Below, piece after piece: positions 26,801 to 36,700 of a DNA stretch of 64,000 bases. Location: the NCBI GenBank assembly GCA_013399875.1, contig VXAZ01003899.1, positions 791,817 through 855,816 on the forward strand, written 5' to 3'. Below the pieces are notes generated by a model. The model made no database searches. It was given only the letters and a program-made list of their open reading frames with translations, and was not told the DNA's origin. The stretch is from Gymnorhina tibicen. Its lineage: Eukaryota > Chordata > Aves > Passeriformes > Artamidae. The translations under genes were made by a program, and so were the position numbers. How positions within the stretch are numbered: the stretch's first letter is position 1; the number at the start of each line of letters is the position of its first letter.

Positions 26801-29800
26801 TATTTTCTCATACTTCTGTTCTTACACAGATGCTTCCTGACAGGAAGCCCAGAGTGGTAACAAGATGCTACTTCTATAGTATGATGGGTTAATGTTTTTA
26901 CTTCGCCTCAACAGCACTTCAGCGTATCCAAGAGTCTATATTTAACAGTCTTATTTTCCTCTTTTTAAAAAAAGTTAAAGACTTTATTGAGCTTACTCTT
27001 GTCACAAGAGAAGAAAAACAGTGACACAGTCCAGGTTTCTGCTTGTGCATCTCTCTCCCTGCAATACGCACACGGGCAGTTTGTGCAGTTTACCTCCCTG
27101 CAGTACACGTATGTCCAACCTCTCTTGCATCACAGACGATAAAGCTTCAGTCTTTGTCCCTAGAAAAATACTTTTCAACCAATGGATTTCCTTCTCAGGA
27201 CTTTTTGGTTTTGTTAACCTATCTCTTTTTTTCCTTAGTTTCATCTAATTATTTTTGATTTTAAATCTTTTTCTAGTGAGCTTATTAATTTTCTTCTTTC
27301 TAACTGACAGTTATTCCCCACCACCTTTAACGTCCTCCTCTTTTAACTGTCTTAATGTATTGTCTGTATTTTCTTCTGTATTTTTCCTCCCAATTGGTCT
27401 AACTTGTTAATTAATCATGTGGCTTCTCTCTGAACAACTTGTTTCCATAGAAATATCTTTCTTGATGCCTCCTAGTATAGTCCCAGCTGAAGTTAGATTC
27501 CTTGATCTCCTATGTTAACTCAAGATCATCAGAGAAGAAAATAGAACACAATTACTTTGGGATCTTACCAAGAGAAAGTTAGAAATGAAATTTCACTCAG
27601 CTTTGATTCATGAGAAATATTGAGGGAGGTAGTAAAAGGGAGAGAGGGGAAGAAAGGAGTGAGGTGATCTCTGGTAAATGCATGGAAAATATTCCAGTGA
27701 CAGGAATTAAAATATGCAGGGAGCTTGGCTTTAATGGGAAGTGACTCCATTGCTTGGCACTTCTGAAATAACTGTCTTGGCATTGCTTGCCTGTCTGAAA
27801 TAACTTTGGTGACTTGGGGGTTCCGCAGAGTTTTGGTTAAGCATGAGTGAGGGATTTAGCAGCAGCGGGCTCATTTCTAAAAACAAATAATTTTGGTCAT
27901 TGTGTACTTTGTGAAGTTGTTTTAAAATGACCCACTCTAGGATTGTTTTCACCACATTTGAGCAAGGTGGAATGTGACTGGTTTGGAGCCATTGTGGGCA
28001 GAATCCCTGCATGTGCTGACTACAGTCAGGGCTTCGGTCAAAGCTTGGAATGAAACCCGTCAGAAAGGTTCTGGAGAGTCTTCAGCAAGGGTCAGTGGTT
28101 CCAGAAAAGAGGAAATCAAGCAACAATGACCATTTGGGGAAAAAGATCCCATTTTCCAGGCATCAGTCCCAAACACTGATAAAAGCTTTGAGACTCTAGT
28201 AATGTTATAAAAGCTCAGGTGAGCAGGAAACATTTTCTTGTCTTTCCCTCTGGCTTGGGAACCCCCACCAGCAGCCCCACAAGTCATCAGCCAGGCAGCT
28301 GCCCCTTCTGAACCTGAGACATCCTTGCTCCAGACATCCTTACTCCAGCGTGTAAGCTCCCTGTGTGTGGGCTGAACCTCCTCTAGCGAGAGGCAGATGC
28401 CAGGATTCTCCAGGTTCAGTGTCCTATAGGATACATAAAATGATCAAAATGGAGGAATGTGATTCCTTCCTGAAAAGCCTTCAGAAATTCTCCACTGAAT
28501 GCTGTGCTGTACTGAAGGAGTTCACCCCCAAGATTTTCTGTGGGCCTTTTCAGGACTGGTAACCCACGCAGCACTAGGGAGCTCGATGGCAATTCACTGT
28601 TAAAGAGAAAGAAAATTAGCATTTTAGGGTTGCACGCTGTCACCTCATGGGAAATGCCCAAAGGAAAATGGGTGGGAAAGGGAAACTGCATGCTCTGGTT
28701 GGAGAATTTCTTTGGGATGGGAGCAGTCTGCTGATGTTATCCCCAGATTTAAATGATACATTCTGTCTCCCTAATCCAAGCACATAGCTGCAAATTTAAT
28801 CAGAGCAGGGTGTGTACTTTTTATATGGCTTTGGGTGGGTCTGGCAAAAAGCATTTTCTTAGGTAATCATAGCTAATGCCATATATCACACTACCCTAAT
28901 TTTTTTTGTATTGTGTCACCCAGTGCCAGTATCAAACATCTTTTTCATTGCTACATAAATTGTCCATTTAGGAAGCAATTGCACAAAAATAAATCACAGG
29001 TCTGTGCAAATTTTGCATTTAGTTGTTATACAGAAAACTAGTGATAATGAAACACACCCATAAATTATAACTTCCTTAGGGTGTAATGTTCCTAAATGAG
29101 ATTAGGAAAAAGAAGATTTCTTCATCTATAAGAATTCTCATTTTAATTAAAAAATTTTTGCTTATCCACTTCGTTCAAGTTCTTATTTTTCCTGCTGTGT
29201 TTTAGGCTCCAAACTGTAAGAGCCTAAACACTGCATGAAGTTGTTTTACAGAAATTTAGAGCCTGGTCTGGCTTCCTGGAGTGGTTCATAGAGTCTGAAT
29301 TATCTTTCAACCTCTGTAAATTAACACAGCATCCCACCCTTCCATCTGCCCTATTGAACTGTAATGCCTGACAGTCCAGCAGAAATAAAATTATTAGGGA
29401 TTTAAAGTTAACTTCTAGGGAAATAATTTTAAACTTTTGATATGTTTTCTGAGACCAGCCTACATGCCACTCTGTACCTGCTGATGATTGTTCAGGCTGC
29501 AAAGATCATGTTTTTTTATTAGATGCATCATTGTACTGCATCATTAAAAGCATAAAGTCAAATCATAGCAGCAGTGAACTACAGCAAATGCAAAGAAGTC
29601 GAGTCTGTTGCAGAGGTTGAAAAACACGCTAATATGATTTTAGCACCCAGATTCATTGCTCAACTGCATGTGAGCTTTTCAGACCACAAACCCTTTTTAG
29701 TCTAGGCTAAGTCCATATAAGCAAAATAAAAATTACAGGTTCTGTCTGATCCATGAAAACCACTGTGGCGAGGGGCCTCACTGCAAAACAACACTGCAAA

Positions 29801-30124
29801 ACATCGTGAGGCTGGGTCACGCTCGGCAGCAGGGATGAGAGGTCAGTTCTAGGGATGAATCCCAGTTCCGCTCTGTTCCTTCTGTGCTGCTGGGCACAGC
29901 ATCTCCTTTGCGGGATGCAGCGTCAGTCCACTTTTTTTGTGCAGAGCAGAGGTAGCACTGCTCTATGTATTAGGAAAAAAATGAAAAAGTAGCTAATTTT
30001 GTAAAACTTCGAGGAATGACACTGGCAAGATTTTACAACATGAAGGGAAGCCACCAAGGGCACCAGAGGGTGTCGATTTGCCCTCATGTGAGCGAGTGCG
30101 GGGCATAGCGGCTCTGAACAGCCA
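11816..30124. other. No gene recognised: AT-richer intergenic DNA
   Basis: After about 13 kb the sequence becomes AT-richer. It has long non-coding runs, for example 17,400-17,700, 18,350-18,900, 21,500-23,150, 25,700-26,950 and 28,750-29,750, with few and short open frames. A CpG-containing patch at about 20,820-21,400 gives a 140-codon open frame without recognisable features. In human the DNA downstream of RARS1 carries FBLL1, PANK3 and SLIT3; I see no exon of any of these here. Conserved regulatory elements may be present but cannot be seen without alignment. Confidence 0.5.
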
Positions 30125-30292
30125 GGGACAGGCAGGGACACCCGGCAGGGACACCCGGCAGGGACAGGCAGGGACACCCGACAGGGACAGGCAGGGACAC
30201 CCGGCAGGGACACCCGGCAGGGACACCCGGCAGGGACCCCCGGCAGGGACAGGCAGGGACACCCGGCAGGGACACCCGGCAGGGACAGGCAG
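30125..30292. repeat. GC-rich minisatellite of 13-bp and 10-bp units
   Basis: Units GGGACACCCGGCA (13 bp) and GGGACAGGCA (10 bp) alternate irregularly over about 168 bp, with single-base variants such as GGGACACCCGACA and GGGACCCCCGGCA. The array sits just upstream of the CpG-rich core and probably forms its edge. It generates a long minus-strand frame rich in CRVSLPG repeats, which I do not take as a gene. Confidence 0.9.
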
Positions 30293-30298
30293 GTACCT

Positions 30299-30542
30299 GG
30301 GACACCCCTCCTGCGGCACGGGCGGCGCGACCCGGGCGCGCAGAGCGGCGGCACCGAGCGCGGGGGCACGGAGCGGGGACACGGAGCGGGGCTGTCCCGG
30401 GCCGGGGCGGGGCGGGCACGGGCCGGGCTGGGGCAGCGGGGCTGGGCCCGGCCGGGGGAGGGCGGTCCCACCGCAGCGGAGCGGAGAGGGGCGGCTGCAG
30501 CTGCCGGCGCGGCTGTGGGGCTGCGGCAGATGACAGCCCCAG
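30299..30542 (+). promoter_or_regulatory. CpG-island promoter, probably of the DLC-like gene
   Basis: This 240-bp core is very rich in G, C and CpG, unlike the 29 kb to its left. It holds an Sp1-type GC-box cluster (GGGGCGGGGCGGG at 30,404-30,416) and no TATA box. It is the only strong CpG island upstream of the SAM exon at 36,671, on the correct side, and it ends in a consensus donor CAG|GTGAGG at 30,542. Assignment to the DLC-like gene is inference from position and from the reading-phase match of the donor. Confidence 0.55.
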
Positions 30543-30724
30543 GTGAGGATCCAGGTGGGTGCTGCGGCAGATGACATCCCCAGGTGAGGATCCAGGTGGG
30601 TGCTGCGGCAGATGACAGCCCCAGGTGAGGATCCAGGTGGGTGCTGCGGCAGATGACAGCCCCAGGTGAGGATCCAGGTGGGTGCTGCGGCAGATGACAG
30701 CCCCAGGTGAGGATCCAGGTGGGT
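30520..30724 (+). repeat. 41-bp tandem repeat, five copies, each with ATG and 5' splice sites
   Basis: Five consecutive 41-bp units start at 30,520, 30,561, 30,602, 30,643 and 30,684. They are nearly identical: the second reads GACATCCCC where the others read GACAGCCCC, and a partial sixth unit follows. Each contains GCAGATGACAGCCCCAG|GTGAGG and a second donor-like CCAG|GTGGGT. If the first donor is the real end of exon 1, the repeat has multiplied start codon and splice donor together. Confidence 0.9.
30530..30542 (+). CDS. DLC-like tentative exon 1 (start codon, residues MTAP)
   Basis: ATG ACA GCC CCA G ends at donor CAG|GTGAGG. The leftover G joins AA of the SAM exon to make GAA (Glu), giving MTAPEIEAREACDWL; in DLC1 the codon before IEAKEACDWL can also be Glu. 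The phase match has a one-in-three chance of being accidental. The start context is weak (C at -3). The frame stays open upstream, so the true start could differ. No TATA-type or other competing exon was identified. Confidence 0.4.
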
Positions 30725-33700
30725 GCTGCTGTTTCCTACCACTACTTTGTTAGTGTGACAGCAGCTCTCAGGCTGTCAACACTTTGAATCACGCTCTTCC
30801 AGTAGCTGCTGCTTTTGCTGACTTGTTGGATGCACTTGCAAAGTTCCAGGTAGATTGTCTGACTTTGTTGCATATCTCACTCCATCAGGGTAGAATGACC
30901 CAGTAAAAGATTGTCCACTGCCCTGGGCTCAGCAGGCTCAGCAAGGCATAGCTTTAGCAGGGCCAATAAACCAGCTTGCTTTTAGATATAACCACTTACT
31001 GGGCAGTCTCTGTTGGGTTAAATAGTTCCTTACACGTAGGTTGAACCTATATCACACACTGTGGTGTTACTGGTATTTTGCATAATTAAAGAAAACTTAG
31101 TGCTATGCAATGAAAGAGCACAGACAATTCACTTGTTTTGGGGTTTGTAACTTCTGTGCTACAGGTTTGTTGATGTTGGCTCTAGTGGCAGCAAGCAGTA
31201 CCCTCCCTGCTACAATTCCTCCCAGGAATCTTGCATCAAGTGTTTCTCAATCACGTACAAGGGTCCTGTGAAGAAACATCCGTAAGGAGCTTCTGCATCA
31301 GAGGAATGTGGGATTTGTTCCTGCTTTGCAGCCAGCAAGGCTGAAGCACAGAGAAGCAACATATCTGAGGTTAGATTGCAGGGAGATAAATCCGCTCTCT
31401 CACCCCACTTACTTGGATAAGGATTTTCCAGTGTGGATTGAAAAATCAGAGAGTTACACTCTCATTTCTCCTAAAGTTGATGTGAATTAGGTACCTACTT
31501 TCCTTGAGCCCTTTGAAACTCCCATAGAGCAAACACTACCTTCTCTAATGTGCGTAGAAGCAATTAAGAGATCAGCCAGCACTGACAAGCGCGTTGATGC
31601 GGTCTGCAAAGAAAATGCCTTTAAACTGGGTCCCAGAAACCAACAGGGGAGGCAAATGACAGGGACCCAAGTACAGACCTTACTATCAGCTTGGGAGTCC
31701 TAGTAATCAGCTTGGGAGCTGATGCCAAGGAGCTGGATAAAGACGCAGTTAACGTTGCCACAAAGTTCTGGGATACGTTGCAGTTCCCAGCTGTGATAAC
31801 TGAAGAGTTGGCTGCAGTTCCAAAACACCAGCATGATAGTAAAGTAGGAATGAAAGGACAAATATCTTGGCCCTTTCATTTTCCAGACATTTATGTTCAC
31901 TATCTGCATGGAGCCTAAATTATCCTGGCTAAATTCCAAGCTATAATCTCTTTTTTTTCCCCTCTTCCTCAAGTGGGTTAGTAAAGTACAATTAAGCTTT
32001 GATATTTCACATTGCACAAGGGAAAACAGAATAAACATTTCCACTTATTTATGATCCATCTTAGCTTTTGGAGAGTTTGACAGTTTTACAAGTCCCTGAC
32101 TGCTTATCTTGGTCAGTGCAAACACCCTGCTTTGAAAGCATCGTGTTTGAGCCTTCAACATGGAGTTGACATCATGTTCCAACTCTCTTTTTAAGTAAAA
32201 GGATATAATGTAAATAAAAACAGTTATTAAAAATCCTGTCACAGGTAAAATGCTGTTCTGAACACCCTCCAGAAATCAGAGTTCTAGCACAGCAAATGCA
32301 TTTTTCACAGGGTGTGCATAAAATGAAATGCCTCATTAGCAGCTGTAAGTCACAGGGAAGTTACATCAATTCTTATAGCCCTGGGAAGATGCACAAACCA
32401 GAAAAATGCGATGGGAAACTCATAATTTGATCTTCAAATGGAACCTGAAAACCCCCTGTCGCCTCCACCACTGCCAGCACAAGCAGGAATGACAGGATCT
32501 AAGTCAGTGTGTAAAGGACCTGCCAGTTCACAGCCCACAACTCCTGAGCTGTAGGAAAAATGTGTGGCAGAGTTTGATGTGCGGCTGCCAAGCATGCACG
32601 GGGCCTGTTGACTCCAGTTCTGGAGAGGCTGAGGGAGATGCCAGCCTGGGGTTGTCAGTGACAGGAGGAGGCAGCAGCATTTCCCCATGAGGTACAGTTG
32701 TCCCTGCTGTGGCACATCAAGCAGGTTTTCAGGTGGGGACCCTGGGCACCTGCTTGTCTGTGGCTGTTGAGGAGGATTACTGCCATTTAGAGAAAAAAAA
32801 AGGTCTTCCTTATGGTAACAGAGGTTGGGAAAGAGCAAAATCCTTTGGATCTTTTTCTGTTTGGGTACAGAGTGGTGCAATGTGCAGTCCAAGTGAGGAG
32901 TCAGTCCTACCCTCTGTTCTGTTCTGTCTGCATGAGTGTGGCTCTGTGCCGGCCGTGTTGAGAAATCCTTTCTTTGCCACAAGCACCACACTTGCATCCT
33001 ACAGAAAAGGGGACAAGGAGGGTCCTGCAATAACTATTGCAGGAGTGCTGCAAGCAGCAAGAAAACCTCTCCAACTGTTCTTCTTCCAGCCATGGTTTTG
33101 GAAGGCGTTCAGACTTAAACACAAATCCCTTTAATTAATGAAGTCCTGATCACCGTGTGATTCCTACCTGTTGAAACTGGAATACTATTTTGGAGGGAGA
33201 TAGAAGTAATCCGTCTACCATTGGTTTTTAAAAATCTGTTTAAAAATAGCTTTGAAATATTGAAACAATAAGACACCTCTTTTAAAAAGTGATACATTTA
33301 GGTAAAGGTTTCACAGTAGGCTGAGAGCCCTGGCCTGGGCAGGCAGCTGCATGTTCCCACAACTCTCCCTGCATGTACCCACCACTGCCCGTGTCCTGCC
33401 ACTGGAACCTATCAGAACATGTGGTAGCCAATTCAGAAAGCTAAAACTTCATAAATCTCATCTTGCCAAACAAAAGTGATTCATTTCCTGCTAGTTTGGC
33501 TGACAGGACCTGCTGGCATAGGCTTGGGGTGTCAGTGAGGAGGGGTGGGAACTCACAGTTGGGGGAAGAAGGAGGTCTCCTGCTTTGGCAGCAACTGAAA
33601 GTCATGCTGCATGCTGGCAGCAAGGCTCACTGTGCTGGTGCTTTCAAATAGAAATTGATATCCCCCCATTTTATTTAGAGTATTTATTTAAGGTACAGTT

Positions 33701-36700
33701 TGACATTCTTCTTTAGCTGAAGTTCATGATCACCTCACAGTAAGGCTGACGGGCCTGTTTGATACACAGCTGTCACTGGTTCCAGTTGCTGCCTCTGCCT
33801 TGTTGTTAGGAGAGTGCTGCTTCTGGTGAGGAAAACATCTCAGAGACAATGCCCAAATCTCAGCACAGATGTCTTTTCTTTGTTGCAAACGATCTGGTTA
33901 ACGCTGATGTTCCTTCTGATAGGGATTTAATTCACACTGTAGCATCTGGTTTCTGAGTAAGTGATGAGTGTGGGCCCTGCAGTCTGCAAACAGGACGGTG
34001 CTCAGAGGGGGACACAGCTTTTCAGCCCAAGTGGCTGCAGCAGAGGTGGCACAGCCCAGCTGATGGAGGTACTGGGGCTCCAGGAGAAGGGTGCAGTGGG
34101 GAAAGGGGCAGCAGCTGTGGAGGACAGGTAGGCTGGGCACAGCCAGGACTCTGGATGCTGTTTGCAGGGGGACTGGACTGAGCCTTCAGCACAGGATGTA
34201 CCTGTGGGACATGGTACAGCCAAAGGGTGGCACAGGCTGGGTACTCTGTGCTGTTTCTCGTAAACATCTGGTTGTAACCTACCACCCGTTGCCCATGGGA
34301 AATAGCTGGCTTGGCATGGAAAAGTTGCTGGCAGCCTCTAATCTAGGAATATTAAGCTTTGCAGGATTTTTTTTTTTCATCTGCTTAATTATGAAATCAG
34401 TTCAGGAGAGGGAGGTGGCACATTTAGGTTGCTCTGCTATTTCAGTTGTGCAGATAGCACCCAAAAGATGTTAAAATGTTGCGATCCTCTTGTCTGTCCC
34501 AGGTTGCTCCAAACCCTGTCCAGCCTGGCCTTGGACATTTCCAGGGATGGGGCAGCCACAGCTTCTCTGAGCAACCTGTGCCAGGGCCCCACCACCCTCA
34601 CAGGGAAGAATTTCTTCTTAATATCTAATCTAAACATGCCCTGTGATTGTGCAAAGGTATGTTAGAAGGCCTGAAGATTTTCATCAGCAAAGAAAATTCC
34701 CCCTGCAAAGAAAATTCCCCCAGCTCCTCTGTCCTTGTTCTATGGAAGAGGCCACCTCTAAGTGTGACAATGTCATTGTATTTTCAGTCATATTCATTGA
34801 AAATATCCTCACTAGATGCAAAATATTTTTCTGCCTTATTTTTCTGTTCTTCTTTGTATCACTGTTCACAGCTTGGTTTGGTCTGAAAATGGAGTTGTGC
34901 TTTTAACATGTTGGGAACTGGGGAAGCTTCAGCCCCTACAGAATCCCTGTCTGAGCTCAGGATTGCTGTGCACAGGCTCTGGCTGAGTAGGCTGAGGTCT
35001 GGAATGAGGACAGCTACAGTTTCTCCACAGCTGAGATGGCTGAGTGAATCTACTGGGTTTTTCTAAATGAAAATCACTTCATCTTTGTGAAGAATTTTGG
35101 TGTTAGACTGGTCATCCTCCTGACTCTTTTCTACAAATAGCTTTTCTTTCCTTTTTTTCTCTGTGAGTACAGTGCTTGTCTTTTTTTGTCTCCTCTCTTG
35201 GTATTCAGTAAATGCTGTGCTGTGGTAAAGATTGTGATGAATTATGGCACTAAGTATAGCAATAAATATAGGCATATATATGTAGTGTATATAGGCTATT
35301 GTAGAAGAAATTAGTTTCTCTTCAGCGGTGTGAAAAATGAAAAAGCCTTATGCATCTGTTTTGTGTAAAAATACCCTGGTCTTCCTGTGGTATCACTTTA
35401 TTCTCAGATGAAAAAGCCTTACAGTTTTGTGCAGGGAAGCCTCTGTTAGAATGGCATTGTCCAGTTTGACCAAGTGATAATGGAAACAATTTGAAGTTTT
35501 AAAGTAGAAAAATAAAAGCATGGAAGTTGCGTGATTTTTTTTTTTTGGTTAGTGACTTCAGGCTGTTGCACTGATGACTTACAACTGAGAAGTCTGAGCA
35601 AAGCAAGCAGTGAATTTGAACAGGTATGTGTGTGAAGTGCCTTGGAATCCTAGTCTGTGAGTGTATGTGTAAAGAAAATAGTTTTAAGGAACAGCTCTGT
35701 TCCTCTGGCCTATCATGCTACACTTTAAGGTGCTTTAAAAACATTTCTCTCTAGTGAGCACGCTGGATTTTAAGGTAGCTCGAAAATGTTCCTTTCGAAG
35801 AAGTCTTTGCCTTTAGGTTGCTGTCTGGTGTAACACGAGCTGGGGTGCACCCAAACCTGCAGAAAGTGTACACGGGAATGCTCTCCTCTTCCACAGACCC
35901 AGACATTTCTGGTGTTGGCAGGGGTTAGAGCCTGAAGGCACGGATTCATGCTGACCTGCCTATGTTTTTGAGGAGTCTGGTGTTGTGTGATTCTGTGAGG
36001 TTGTATTCTGCTCTGCTCCTGTGGGAATGTTACAGAACTGGCCACAGGCCTTCACCAGTTGTCACAAAGTGAGCAGCTCGTTCTTGACATCTGCTGTGCT
36101 GCGGTGGCTGCCAACTTGCGTAGGTAGTTGGCAAGGAAATAAATATTGATAGACCTTAGCAACAGGTACTCCTGAGAACTCTTGTTCTGGGAATGCTTAG
36201 GCCGTGTCCAGTGTTATTAAAGTTGTGAGAGCATTTTAAGTTTATTTATAGGATTTGTTTGTGTCTTATCACCATCCCTCAGCACTGGAATGCACGAACA
36301 GGCTTTGCCGTGTGAGGACACAGATGTGTGCTCTACACCCTGCTCTGGTGACTCATTTTGACTTGGAGCAGATGCTCCACTGCCCCGAGCTCAGGGGTAG
36401 CCGATTTACCCCGATGTGCGACATCCCAAGTATGTGCTCATGTCTATTCTCTCCTGTGTTTGCTAATCTGTCCTGTGGTGGAACGACTGTTGCAGAGCTG
36501 TGTGCGTGTAAGTGCATTGGATACAAGGATTTATTCCTTTTCAGCAATATCCTAACAAAACATTAACATACAGGACTCTCAGAGAATGTGCCAGGTGAAA
36601 TTAGCTTATCCTGTGAAAGCACTGACTCTGGTGAGCACCACCCATGAACAATTGTGTGTTCTCATTGCAGAAATTGAAGCCAGAGAAGCCTGCGACTGGC

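Larger units (their letters stand above)
30725..36670 (+). other. Proposed intron 1 of the DLC-like gene
   Basis: About 6.1 kb separates the CpG island from the SAM exon. It holds one CR1 fragment and a small tandem duplication near 34.7 kb but no exon I can support. The stretch 31,560-31,920 has an unusual, non-repetitive composition and one 75-codon frame. At 36,586 an ATG lies in frame with the SAM exon without splicing, an alternative start. Confidence 0.45.

Noticed and set aside
30125..30724. Regularly repeated units considered as a CRISPR array
   Set aside because: The units are head-to-tail without unique spacers, in animal DNA; they are minisatellites.
29923..30742. Long minus-strand open frames rich in CRVSLPG and WILTWGC repeats
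   Set aside because: They are direct translations of the two minisatellites in a GC-rich island, with no domain and no splice context.
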